17,500 nucleotides of DNA from contig CAYSPU010000117.1 in NCBI GenBank assembly GCA_964432995.1, forward strand, positions 1 to 17,500, written 5' to 3'. Both the position numbers and the translations under genes were made by a program. Below the pieces are notes generated by a model. The model was not told where the DNA came from and ran no database searches. It was given only the letters and a program-made list of their open reading frames with translations. This document shows, in pieces, positions 7,930 to 14,921 of the stretch. The number at the start of each line of letters is the position of its first letter. Positions within the stretch are counted from its first letter, which is position 1. The stretch is from CAYSPU01 sp964432995 (lineage in GTDB: Bacteria > Verrucomicrobiota > Verrucomicrobiia > Limisphaerales > JAHDYP01).

Positions 7930-9597
7930 ATGAACTGCCTTGCCTACGGCGTCCGCGCTCTGACGGCACTCCTGCTCCTCCTGACCCCAGCCTCGGCCTG
8001 GCCCGCCGCCAACACCCCGACCCGCCCAAACATCCTGATCTTCCTCGTCGACGACATGGGTTGGCAGGACTGTTCCCTCCCCTTCTACTACACCAACGGT
8101 GTTCCCGTCCGCACCCCGTTGAACGCCACCTATCGCACGCCCCACCTCGAAACCCTCGCCGCCCGCGGCCTGCGCTTCACCAGCGCTTGCGCCCACACCG
8201 TCTGCTCCCCCAGCCGCGTCTCCCTCATGACCGGCCAAACCGCCCCACGCCATCGCGTCACCAACTGGACCTATCCCACCGTACCCCGACAGACCGACAG
8301 TGCGCACCCCACCCTGAACCCGCCTCCCGACTGGCGCATGGCCGGCATGGATTCAACCGACCGCCCTCTCCCGCGCCGACTCCAGCAAGCCGGCTACCGC
8401 ACCATCCATTGCGGCAAGGCCCACTTCGGCCCCCAATTCCAAGCCGACGGCGTCACTCCCAACCCCTCGGGGGATCCCCGTTCCCTCGGCTTCGATGTCA
8501 ACATCGCTGGCTGGGGCGCCGGCGGCCCCGGCTCCTACGCCAGCGAGAAGTCCTACGGCACCAACCCCGTCTGGCACGTCCCCGACCTCGACGCCTACTA
8601 CACCCCCGTCCAAACCCACACCCACCTCACCGAAGCCCTCACCCTCGAAATCAACCAGGCCATCTCCCATGCTGTGGCCGATGGCATGCCGTTCTTCGCC
8701 TACATGTCCCATTACGCCATCCACGCCCCCTACGAAATCGACCCCCGCTTCTCGACCAACTATCCCAACCTCAAGGGCACCACCCTCGGCCACGCCACCC
8801 TCATCGAAGGCATCGACAAATCGCTCGGCGATATCCTCCAAAAGCTCGACGACCTGCACGTCGCCGAAAACACACTCGTCATCTTCCTCGGCGACAACGG
8901 CGCCGAAACCCCCAGCACCTCGTCTCTGCCAAATCCTTCCGCCCCTCTGCGCGGCCGCAAAGGCACCCCCTACGAAGGCGGCACCCGAATCCCCTTCGTT
9001 GTCGCCTGGGCTAAAGCCAATGCTGCGAATTCGCACCAAATACGAATTCCGGTCCCGCGCAACGCCCACCACGACGACCTCATCACCATCCAGGACCTCT
9101 ACCCCACCGTGCTCGACATCGCCGGCATCCCCCACGCCAACGATACCGATGGCTGCTCGCTCCTCCCCTATTTCCAGGGCAAACCCGGTCCCCACCGACC
9201 CCAAGAGTTCGTCGTTCATTTTCCCCACGCCCACAGCGACGTCTTCTACTCCACACTCCGCCAGGGCACGTGGAAGATCATCCACCGATACGTAACCCGG
9301 TCCTGGGAACTATACGATCTCGCCACCGACATCGCCGAAACCAACGACCTCGCCGTCCATCCGACACCGGAAAACGCCGCCCGCCTCATGCGCCTCGCCC
9401 GACACCTCGCCGCCGAACTCCACCGCTACAACGCCCAGTTCCCCACCGAAGACAGCACCGGCACCACCCGCGCCCTCCTCATGCCCGATCTACCCAACGT
9501 CGACTCCGACCACGACGGCCTCCCTGACTTGCAGAAGGACTCCAACCGCAACGGCATCGTCGACCCCGGCGAAACCGACCCGGAGAAGCCCAACTGA
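7930..9597 (+). CDS. Secreted type I sulfatase with calcium-binding-type C-terminal tail
   Basis: From ATG 7930 the protein has 555 residues and starts with a clear signal peptide (hydrophobic core, residues 10-21). An ATG at 7849 is in frame but lies inside the heptad repeat and precedes a non-leader sequence, so it is rejected. Metal-binding aspartates are seen in LVDDMGW (Asp41, Asp42). The sulfatase signature CSPSRVSLMTG gives Cys92 as the residue converted to formylglycine, and FLGDNGAE (Asp322, Asn323) is the second metal site. 'YEGGTRIPFVV' and 'WELYDLATDIAETNDLA' are typical C-terminal sulfatase segments. It should hydrolyse sulfate esters on a carbohydrate in the periplasm or outside; the exact substrate is not readable. 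An anaerobic- or FGE-type maturase must be encoded elsewhere. Residues 523-550 (NVDSDHDGLPDLQKDSN...) form an Asp-rich thrombospondin type 3-like tail that is unusual for a sulfatase. Confidence 0.92.
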   Translation: MNCLAYGVRALTALLLLLTPASAWPAANTPTRPNILIFLVDDMGWQDCSLPFYYTNGVPVRTPLNATYRTPHLETLAARGLRFTSACAHTVCSPSRVSLMTGQTAPRHRVTNWTYPTVPRQTDSAHPTLNPPPDWRMAGMDSTDRPLPRRLQQAGYRTIHCGKAHFGPQFQADGVTPNPSGDPRSLGFDVNIAGWGAGGPGSYASEKSYGTNPVWHVPDLDAYYTPVQTHTHLTEALTLEINQAISHAVADGMPFFAYMSHYAIHAPYEIDPRFSTNYPNLKGTTLGHATLIEGIDKSLGDILQKLDDLHVAENTLVIFLGDNGAETPSTSSLPNPSAPLRGRKGTPYEGGTRIPFVVAWAKANAANSHQIRIPVPRNAHHDDLITIQDLYPTVLDIAGIPHANDTDGCSLLPYFQGKPGPHRPQEFVVHFPHAHSDVFYSTLRQGTWKIIHRYVTRSWELYDLATDIAETNDLAVHPTPENAARLMRLARHLAAELHRYNAQFPTEDSTGTTRALLMPDLPNVDSDHDGLPDLQKDSNRNGIVDPGETDPEKPN

Positions 9598-9675
9598 TCC
9601 CCCACGCGGCCTCGCAGAGGATGAACAACGAAGCCGCAAAGGCGCGAAGCAATCGTCCGATCGCCAGCACAGCGT

Positions 9676-9689
9676 GGGGTCACATCTCA
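9676..9689. repeat. Inverted end sequence of the 317-bp element
   Basis: GGGGTCACATCTCA here is the exact reverse complement of TGAGATGTGACCCC at 10041-10054 and again at 10358-10371, near the end of each tandem unit. Similarity continues imperfectly for about 13 more bases (shared AATT and ACAAT blocks). This gives imperfect inverted ends of roughly 27 bases, as expected of a small non-autonomous mobile element. Confidence 0.65.
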
Positions 9690-9742
9690 CAATTCAACAA
9701 TTCAGGCACTTGTTTCATTCGCGCCTTCTCCGCACAGTTACC

Positions 9743-10059
9743 GGCCTATCGCCCTGCGTAGCACAGGGCGTTGGTCGCCACCACCCCGCAATTCCGCCAG
9801 GCTACCACCGCCATCAGTTCCGCCAGGTGCCGCCCGCACAACCGGCACCCGAAATGCAGCGCCCTATCCCGTGCCGTGTCCTTACCGGGAAGGCCGCCGC
9901 TCGCGGCTATCTCGGCAAATCGTTCTCCGGTCGTTGCCGCAGCCCCCACCCCATACCAACCGCCTGGCTTCTCCATCGGTAGAGGCTGTGCCGCGCGCAC
10001 GACATCACGCCTCCCATCGCACACAACGATTGTACAATTATGAGATGTGACCCCTGCGA
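9743..10059. repeat. 317-bp tandem unit, copy 1
   Basis: From 9748 on, this copy is base-for-base the same as the next one as far as I can compare by eye; the units differ at 9747 (T) versus 10064 (C). It begins with a hairpin, CGCCCTG (9750-9756) with CAGGGCG (9764-9770), and ends in the 10-base palindrome ATTGTACAAT followed by TGAGATGTGACCCC. A 90-residue frame exists in each unit, but 317 is not divisible by three and the frame has no protein-like features, so it is treated as non-coding. Confidence 0.85.
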
Positions 10060-10376
10060 GGCCCATCGCCCTGCGTAGCACAGGGCGTTGGTCGCCACCA
10101 CCCCGCAATTCCGCCAGGCTACCACCGCCATCAGTTCCGCCAGGTGCCGCCCGCACAACCGGCACCCGAAATGCAGCGCCCTATCCCGTGCCGTGTCCTT
10201 ACCGGGAAGGCCGCCGCTCGCGGCTATCTCGGCAAATCGTTCTCCGGTCGTTGCCGCAGCCCCCACCCCATACCAACCGCCTGGCTTCTCCATCGGTAGA
10301 GGCTGTGCCGCGCGCACGACATCACGCCTCCCATCGCACACAACGATTGTACAATTATGAGATGTGACCCCTGCGA
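10060..10376. repeat. 317-bp tandem unit, copy 2
   Basis: This is a direct, head-to-tail second copy of the 317-base unit. Right after it the sequence resumes GGTCCA, close to the GGCCTA and GGCCCA that open copies 1 and 2, so the junction looks like an array edge rather than a random breakpoint. The near-perfect identity indicates recent duplication or ongoing homogenisation. Confidence 0.85.
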
Positions 10377-10398
10377 GGTCCACCTGCTTTGCGCCTTG

Positions 10399-10428
10399 GA
10401 CCATTTTCTGACTGACCATTTTCTGACT
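10399..10428. repeat. 15-bp perfect tandem duplication
   Basis: GACCATTTTCTGACT occurs twice back to back (10399-10413 and 10414-10428), about 20 bases after the 317-base array. It is AT-richer than its surroundings. It may be part of the same element's edge or an independent slippage product. Confidence 0.8.
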
Positions 10429-10632
10429 TGGCGATCAGGACCTGGAGCGCGATGATATTTACATTGCTCCGCGGCAATGCGGTCATTTGCGTTACACGAG
10501 GGCGGGGACGATGAAACCCAACTCCGAGCTGCGGAGCTACCGTCCCCCGTCGGATGCGTGAGAGCCGGGGGTGAGAAACACGGTGCACGGAACTGTGACG
10601 TTGAGTATCAAACCGAACGAACATCAGGGCTT

Positions 10633-13600
10633 ATGAAGACAGGAAATCGTTGGAAACCACTTCACTCCACCTATCTGCGGTTCGCGCGAGCAGCGTGTGC
10701 CGGGCTCGTCGCCTGCGGACTGATGAGTTCGACCCTCCTTCAGGCCGCCATTACCGGGCAGTGGAATTTCCAGTCCGGCGATCTTGCCGCCGCCACCGGC
10801 GCCGCTCTGGAGTACTTCGATGGCGCCGGCGGGGAGACGGACCAACAGACTGTCTTCGGAACCACCGATGCCCTGGGGCTGCCGGCGATCGGCGGGGCGC
10901 CCGCGCACGTCATGGGCTTTCCGAAGTGCTCGGCCAGCATGGGCTATGTGATCCGCCCCGGCATGGCGCCGAACGGCGGCGGGCAGTTCGTCAACCAGTA
11001 CACGCTCATCTTCGACCTGCTCTATCCCGCGGAGTCGTCCGCAAGCTGGCGGGGGTTGATCCAGATTGATGATCCGTCCAACGCCAATGACGCCGACCTC
11101 TTCATCAACGCCAGCGGAGCCATCGGCATCTCGGGGCAATACCAGGGTGTCGTGCAGAGCAACACCTGGCACCGGCTCGCCTTCGTGTTCGACCTGGCAG
11201 CCAGCAGCGGGCCGTCGCTGCGGAAGTACCTCGACGGCGCGCTGGTGGGGGAGCAGACGCTCGGAGAGGGTGTTGACGGCCGGTGGGCGCTGAGCCCGGT
11301 CGGAGGAGCCTTTGGAGAGACAGCGCTCCTGTTTGCCGACGATGACGGGGAGACCGAGTCCGGTTTTGTCAGCAGCATCCAGGTTCATGACGAAGCGCTG
11401 TCGTCGGGTTACATACAGGCCCTGGGCGCGCCAACGACCGACGGGATCCCCACCACGATTGTGGTGCCGGTTACCGTTGTTTCCCGGGTGCCAGCGGCCG
11501 ACGCGATGAACGTCAACCCCGGCTCCGCGATCGAAGTGGTCCTGGCGGATGGCTCCGCACCGCTGGATACCGGCACCGTCGTCGTGAAGGTGAACGGCCA
11601 AGTCCTGACCCGGACGGTCACTTCCGCCGAAGGGAACCACACCGTCCAGGCCACGCTGCCCGCGTTGAGTTCGCGCTCCACCAACACGCTGACCGTCGAG
11701 TTCACCGATCCCGAGCTGGGCGCCACCAGCGTGGAATGGAGTTTCCGCATCGCGGCTTACCTCCTCGACGCGGAGTTGGAGCAAGTCTTCACCAATCGCC
11801 TGGCCGCCTACTGGAGTTTGGATGACGGCCTGACGAACGCCGCGGCCACCCAAATGGTGGACGTGACCGGCGAGAACACCAGCACCATCACGGCCGGCCT
11901 CCCCGATTACTGGCTCGGCGCCGCCGACGCCCGTTTCGGCGGGGCCCTGCATGTGGACGGCGATAACGTCTACGCCACCATTCTCCCCAGCACCAGCCTC
12001 GACATCGGCACGAACGCCGTCTCCCTGTCGCTCTGGGTCAAGCTCGAGCAACTCCCCACCGAACTCGCCGGCAGCTTCGGCTCGGTCTACGACTCGACCG
12101 GCGACGAATACGTTCTGTATCTCGACAAGAACAACCGGGAATTCCGTTTCAAGGTGACGCTGGCCAACGGGCAGGCCGCGCGGCCGGGCATTCCCGAGTC
12201 GAAGTTGAAGGTGGGCGAATGGATGCACGTCATCGCGGTGTACGACGGCAACGCCAGCCCCACGGTCGGCGAAGCCCGCATCTACCTCAATGGCGAGGTG
12301 ATGGACACGCACACCGGCCACGACGGCGCCCCGGGAACCGGACTCACCGGGAACGTCCGCGCCGGGCAAACCGCCGGACTCGGACGCGCCGGCACCCAAA
12401 CCGGCAACCCCTACGTCGGGGCCCTCGACGACGTCGCGGTCTGGAGCCAGGCCCTGACCGTGGACGCCATCGGCTACCTTTCCTCCGGGCATGCCGTCCC
12501 GGCAGCGCAAAGCGACCCCAACCCGCTCGCCATTGTCCAGCAGCCGCAGGACAAGACCGCGCTCGTGGGGAGCCGCGCGACGTTCGAGGTCGTTCGCTCC
12601 GGCGGCACCCCGCCGGTTTCGTATCAGTGGAAACACAACGGGGTGAACATCGAAGGGGCGACCGGCTCGCGCCTCTTCGTGCGGGTCGAACCGGAGGCGG
12701 CCGGCACTTACTCCGTGGTCGTGCAGGACACGGTGCGCTCGATCGAGAGCGACCCCGCCACCCTGACCATCGCCTCGCTGCCCACCGACCCGGCGGAGTC
12801 GCTGCTCTGGGGCTTGACCGCCCACTGGCCGCTGGACGACGGCCTGAGCAATCCGGACACGCCAGTCGTTGCGGATGCCCAGGGCGCCAACAACGGCGCT
12901 TTGTTTGGAGGCAGCGCCGCCGCCTGGCTGGTCGAACCCCAAGCCCGCTTCGGGGGCGCTCTCCATCTCGATGGCCAGAACGTCTACGGTGTCGTCTCCA
13001 ACAGCACCACGATGGACATCAATGAGAACCAGGTCACCGTTGCCCTTTGGGCGCGCCTGGAACAGTTGCCAACTGATCTGCCCGCGGCGTATGGCGCCAT
13101 CTACGATTCAACGACGGACAACTACGTCCTCTACCTGGACCGGGGCAATCACGAACTGCGGTTCAAAGTCACCACGGCCGACAGCCAGGCCGCCCGGCCC
13201 GGCATCCCGGAAGCCGAACTGGTCCTCAACGAGTGGATCCACGTCGCGGGTGTTTACGACGGCAACGCCACGCTGGAGGGCGGCCAGGCCCGGATCTACC
13301 TGAACGGCGCGCTGAAGGACACGGAAGGATCCGCCTCCCTGACCGGCCTCGTCATGCCGGGCCAGGTTGCCGGACTGGGGCGCAACGGCGCGGACGCCGC
13401 CAACTTCTTCACCGGCACTCTGGATGACATCGGCGTCTGGAACCGGGCGTTGACCGAGGCCGAAATCACTTACCTGGCTTCGGGTCAGCCCATCCCCTCC
13501 GCCGGCGCACCCTTGACCATCTCCCAGGTCACCCCGGAGGCCGGGCAAATCGTCCTCCGCTGGAGCGGCGGCCAAGGCCCGTATCAACTGCAACGCCGCG

Positions 13601-13713
13601 CCGATCTCACGACCGGATCCTGGGAGAACGTCGGGGGAACAACCACCGGCACCAGCGCGTCCGATGCCATGGAGGCGAAAGTCATGTTCTACCGCGTCGT
13701 TGAAGCCGATTGA
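10633..13713 (+). CDS. Large secreted protein with LamG and Ig-like domains
   Basis: From ATG 10633 the protein has 1026 residues. A weak AGGG lies a few bases upstream, and the start gives a good signal peptide (hydrophobic core 20-36, cleavage near Ala38). An earlier in-frame ATG at 10477 has no leader. Domains in order: a LamG-like jelly roll (about 40-265); a linker/Ig-like segment with 'VVSRVPAADAMNVNPGSAI' (about 275-375); a LamG domain (377-619, 'LAAYWSLDDGL', 'ARFGGALHVDGDNVY', 'VYDGNASPTVGEARIYLNG'); an Ig-like domain (633-713, 'YQWKHNGVNIEGAT'); a second LamG very similar to the first (717-953); and a C-terminal module 'YQLQRRADLTTGSWENVGG' (960-1026). LamG folds usually bind carbohydrate or protein ligands. 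No catalytic motif is visible. The protein probably acts at the cell surface or outside. Its stop codon overlaps the ribosome binding site of the pseudopilin gene. Confidence 0.85.
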   Translation: MKTGNRWKPLHSTYLRFARAACAGLVACGLMSSTLLQAAITGQWNFQSGDLAAATGAALEYFDGAGGETDQQTVFGTTDALGLPAIGGAPAHVMGFPKCSASMGYVIRPGMAPNGGGQFVNQYTLIFDLLYPAESSASWRGLIQIDDPSNANDADLFINASGAIGISGQYQGVVQSNTWHRLAFVFDLAASSGPSLRKYLDGALVGEQTLGEGVDGRWALSPVGGAFGETALLFADDDGETESGFVSSIQVHDEALSSGYIQALGAPTTDGIPTTIVVPVTVVSRVPAADAMNVNPGSAIEVVLADGSAPLDTGTVVVKVNGQVLTRTVTSAEGNHTVQATLPALSSRSTNTLTVEFTDPELGATSVEWSFRIAAYLLDAELEQVFTNRLAAYWSLDDGLTNAAATQMVDVTGENTSTITAGLPDYWLGAADARFGGALHVDGDNVYATILPSTSLDIGTNAVSLSLWVKLEQLPTELAGSFGSVYDSTGDEYVLYLDKNNREFRFKVTLANGQAARPGIPESKLKVGEWMHVIAVYDGNASPTVGEARIYLNGEVMDTHTGHDGAPGTGLTGNVRAGQTAGLGRAGTQTGNPYVGALDDVAVWSQALTVDAIGYLSSGHAVPAAQSDPNPLAIVQQPQDKTALVGSRATFEVVRSGGTPPVSYQWKHNGVNIEGATGSRLFVRVEPEAAGTYSVVVQDTVRSIESDPATLTIASLPTDPAESLLWGLTAHWPLDDGLSNPDTPVVADAQGANNGALFGGSAAAWLVEPQARFGGALHLDGQNVYGVVSNSTTMDINENQVTVALWARLEQLPTDLPAAYGAIYDSTTDNYVLYLDRGNHELRFKVTTADSQAARPGIPEAELVLNEWIHVAGVYDGNATLEGGQARIYLNGALKDTEGSASLTGLVMPGQVAGLGRNGADAANFFTGTLDDIGVWNRALTEAEITYLASGQPIPSAGAPLTISQVTPEAGQIVLRWSGGQGPYQLQRRADLTTGSWENVGGTTTGTSASDAMEAKVMFYRVVEAD

Positions 13714-13717
13714 GGTG
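13712..13717 (+). promoter_or_regulatory. Ribosome binding site overlapping the upstream stop codon
   Basis: GAGGTG lies 7 bases before ATG 13725 and overlaps the TGA (13711-13713) of the LamG gene. This fixes ATG 13725 as the start rather than the in-frame TTG at 13710, and suggests translational coupling. Confidence 0.75.
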
Positions 13718-13724
13718 TCGTGTC

Positions 13725-14570
13725 ATGAGAATACCGAGAATCCGCAGCCGGGGGTTCACTCTGATTGAGCTCCTGGTGGTCATAGCGATCATTGCCATCC
13801 TCGCCGGGATGCTGTTGCCGGCGCTGGCCAAGGCCAAGGCGAAGGCGCAAGCCATTCACTGCCTGAACAACGGCCGGCAACTCATGCTGGCCTGGAGGAT
13901 GTACCTCGATGACAACCGCGACGAATTGCCCTTCGTGAAACACGGCCCCTACGCCTGGATGGACGGCTGGCTCGATTTCACCGCCAACCGCGACAACTGG
14001 GATGTGACCTACAACATCGAGAAAAGCCTCCTCTGGCCTTACTGCGGCCAAAGCCCCGAAATCTTCAAGTGCCCCGGTGACAAGAGCAAGGTCAAGGTGC
14101 GCGGCGTCTCCATGCCGCGCGTGCGGAGCGTGTCCATGCTCTGCTACCTCGGCGGCCGGGGCGAGGGGCGTGAACTCGACTGGTCCAACGTGGCCTTCGG
14201 CGATCGGCCGGGGGAATACCGGATCTACCGCAAGCTCACCGATCTGGTCGACCCCGGCCCCGGCATGACCTTCGTCTTCCTCGACGAGCGCGAGGACAGC
14301 ATCAACGACGGCATGTTTGTGGTGGACATGCTGCGGTATCCGACCGAGACGCAGACGATCGTCGATTTCCCGGCCAGTTACCACGGCGGCGCGGGCGCCT
14401 TCGCCTTCGCCGACGGCCACTCCGAAAACAAGCGCTGGAGAAACCGCCTGATCCTGGAACGACCGCTCGACAGCGAGGTCCGGCCCTACCCCACCCCGCT
14501 GGGCGGGAACGACCCGGACGTCCGCTGGATGCAGGAACGCGCCACAAGAATGATCGGCGTCAACAACTGA
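13725..14570 (+). CDS. Type II secretion-like pseudopilin with H-X9-DG motif
   Basis: This is a 281-residue protein. The N-terminus has a short basic leader, then RGFTLIELLVVIAIIAILAG: prepilin peptidase would cut after Gly10, giving N-methyl-Phe11 with the conserved Glu at position +5 (Glu15) and a hydrophobic helix to about residue 32. The C-terminal region has YHGGAGAFAFADGHSENKRW, with His220 and Asp230-Gly231 exactly nine residues apart, the H-X9-DG motif of prepilin-like proteins that are very numerous in Verrucomicrobia and Planctomycetes. It is expected in the inner membrane/periplasm as a minor pseudopilin or a pseudopilin-anchored protein. Only 11 bases separate it from the LamG gene, so the two are probably co-translated and may be functionally paired. 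No prepilin peptidase or other secretion genes are in the window. Confidence 0.9.
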   Translation: MRIPRIRSRGFTLIELLVVIAIIAILAGMLLPALAKAKAKAQAIHCLNNGRQLMLAWRMYLDDNRDELPFVKHGPYAWMDGWLDFTANRDNWDVTYNIEKSLLWPYCGQSPEIFKCPGDKSKVKVRGVSMPRVRSVSMLCYLGGRGEGRELDWSNVAFGDRPGEYRIYRKLTDLVDPGPGMTFVFLDEREDSINDGMFVVDMLRYPTETQTIVDFPASYHGGAGAFAFADGHSENKRWRNRLILERPLDSEVRPYPTPLGGNDPDVRWMQERATRMIGVNN

Positions 14571-14921
14571 GGCCAACTGACCCTTTGCGGCCCTTCGCGG
14601 ACTCCTGTTTCACGGCGGAGAGTATTCACCTCTCCGCTTCCGCCCACGGTTCCCGGGCGCTTCTCTCTCTGTCTGTTGTTCCTCCTGCGGGCCGCGCCGG
14701 CCGTGCAGTGAGACAACCGTGGTGAGTGCACCTTGCCAAAGCGGGATAAACAACAAAGAAGCCAAGACGCGAAGGGCTATGCTGCAATCCGAGACGCAGG
14801 AGTCCTCTGGGGCCCTTTGGGTCCGTCGCGACCGGTGCCGGTCCCCTTGGCTTCAGCTCGAAGAACACGACGCACACGAGCGATCGACAGTCAGACGCTC
14901 CGCTCCCAAGGTCTACGGCGC
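14571..14921. other. Spacer between convergent genes
   Basis: This 351-base space separates the pseudopilin (+) from the Tat-exported protein (-). It contains the hairpin at 14615-14637, a 6-base perfect palindromic pair GACCGG/CCGGTC (14830-14843), and near 14748 an AACAACAAAGAAGCC...GCGAAG sequence that resembles AACAACGAAGCC...GCGAAG near 9624. The latter suggests a dispersed intergenic repeat. No open frame here looks protein-like. Confidence 0.6.
14615..14637 (+). terminator. Perfect 8-bp hairpin after the pseudopilin gene, possible terminator
   Basis: GCGGAGAG (14615-14622) and CTCTCCGC (14630-14637) are exact reverse complements around a 7-base loop, starting 44 bases after the stop at 14570. 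There is no T-run behind it, so intrinsic termination is uncertain. Its place between convergent genes fits a transcript end. Confidence 0.4.

Larger units (their letters stand above)
9598..10632. other. Gene-free interval dominated by repeats
   Basis: No open frame here looks like a real protein. The interval holds an 8-base inverted pair (CCCCACGC 9600-9607, GCGTGGGG 9672-9679), the inverted end sequence at 9676, two 317-base tandem units, and a 15-base tandem duplication at 10399. A final 200 bases precede the LamG gene, containing a possible short hairpin (CCCCCG/CGGGGG around 10544-10573). The promoter of the LamG gene should lie in that last part, but I could not pick convincing -35/-10 boxes. 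Confidence 0.7.

Noticed and set aside
9771..10360. Two identical 90-residue frames (9771-10043 and 10088-10360) and a 170-residue minus-strand frame over the tandem units
   Set aside because: They exist only because the DNA unit is duplicated. The 317-base period breaks the frame and the translations look like random GC-rich sequence.
10490..10620. Possible group II intron domain remnant upstream of the LamG gene
   Set aside because: The GAGCCGGGGGTGAGAAAC region faintly recalls such elements, but I could not find a domain V or a reverse transcriptase, and pairing is weak.
9598..10632. Possible CRISPR array
   Set aside because: There are only two 317-base units, with no spacer-like variable segments and no cas genes.
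10624..12966. 780-residue frame on the minus strand
   Set aside because: It is opposite the LamG gene, with composition typical of GC-rich antisense frames (Gly, Arg, Val, His) and no recognisable domain.
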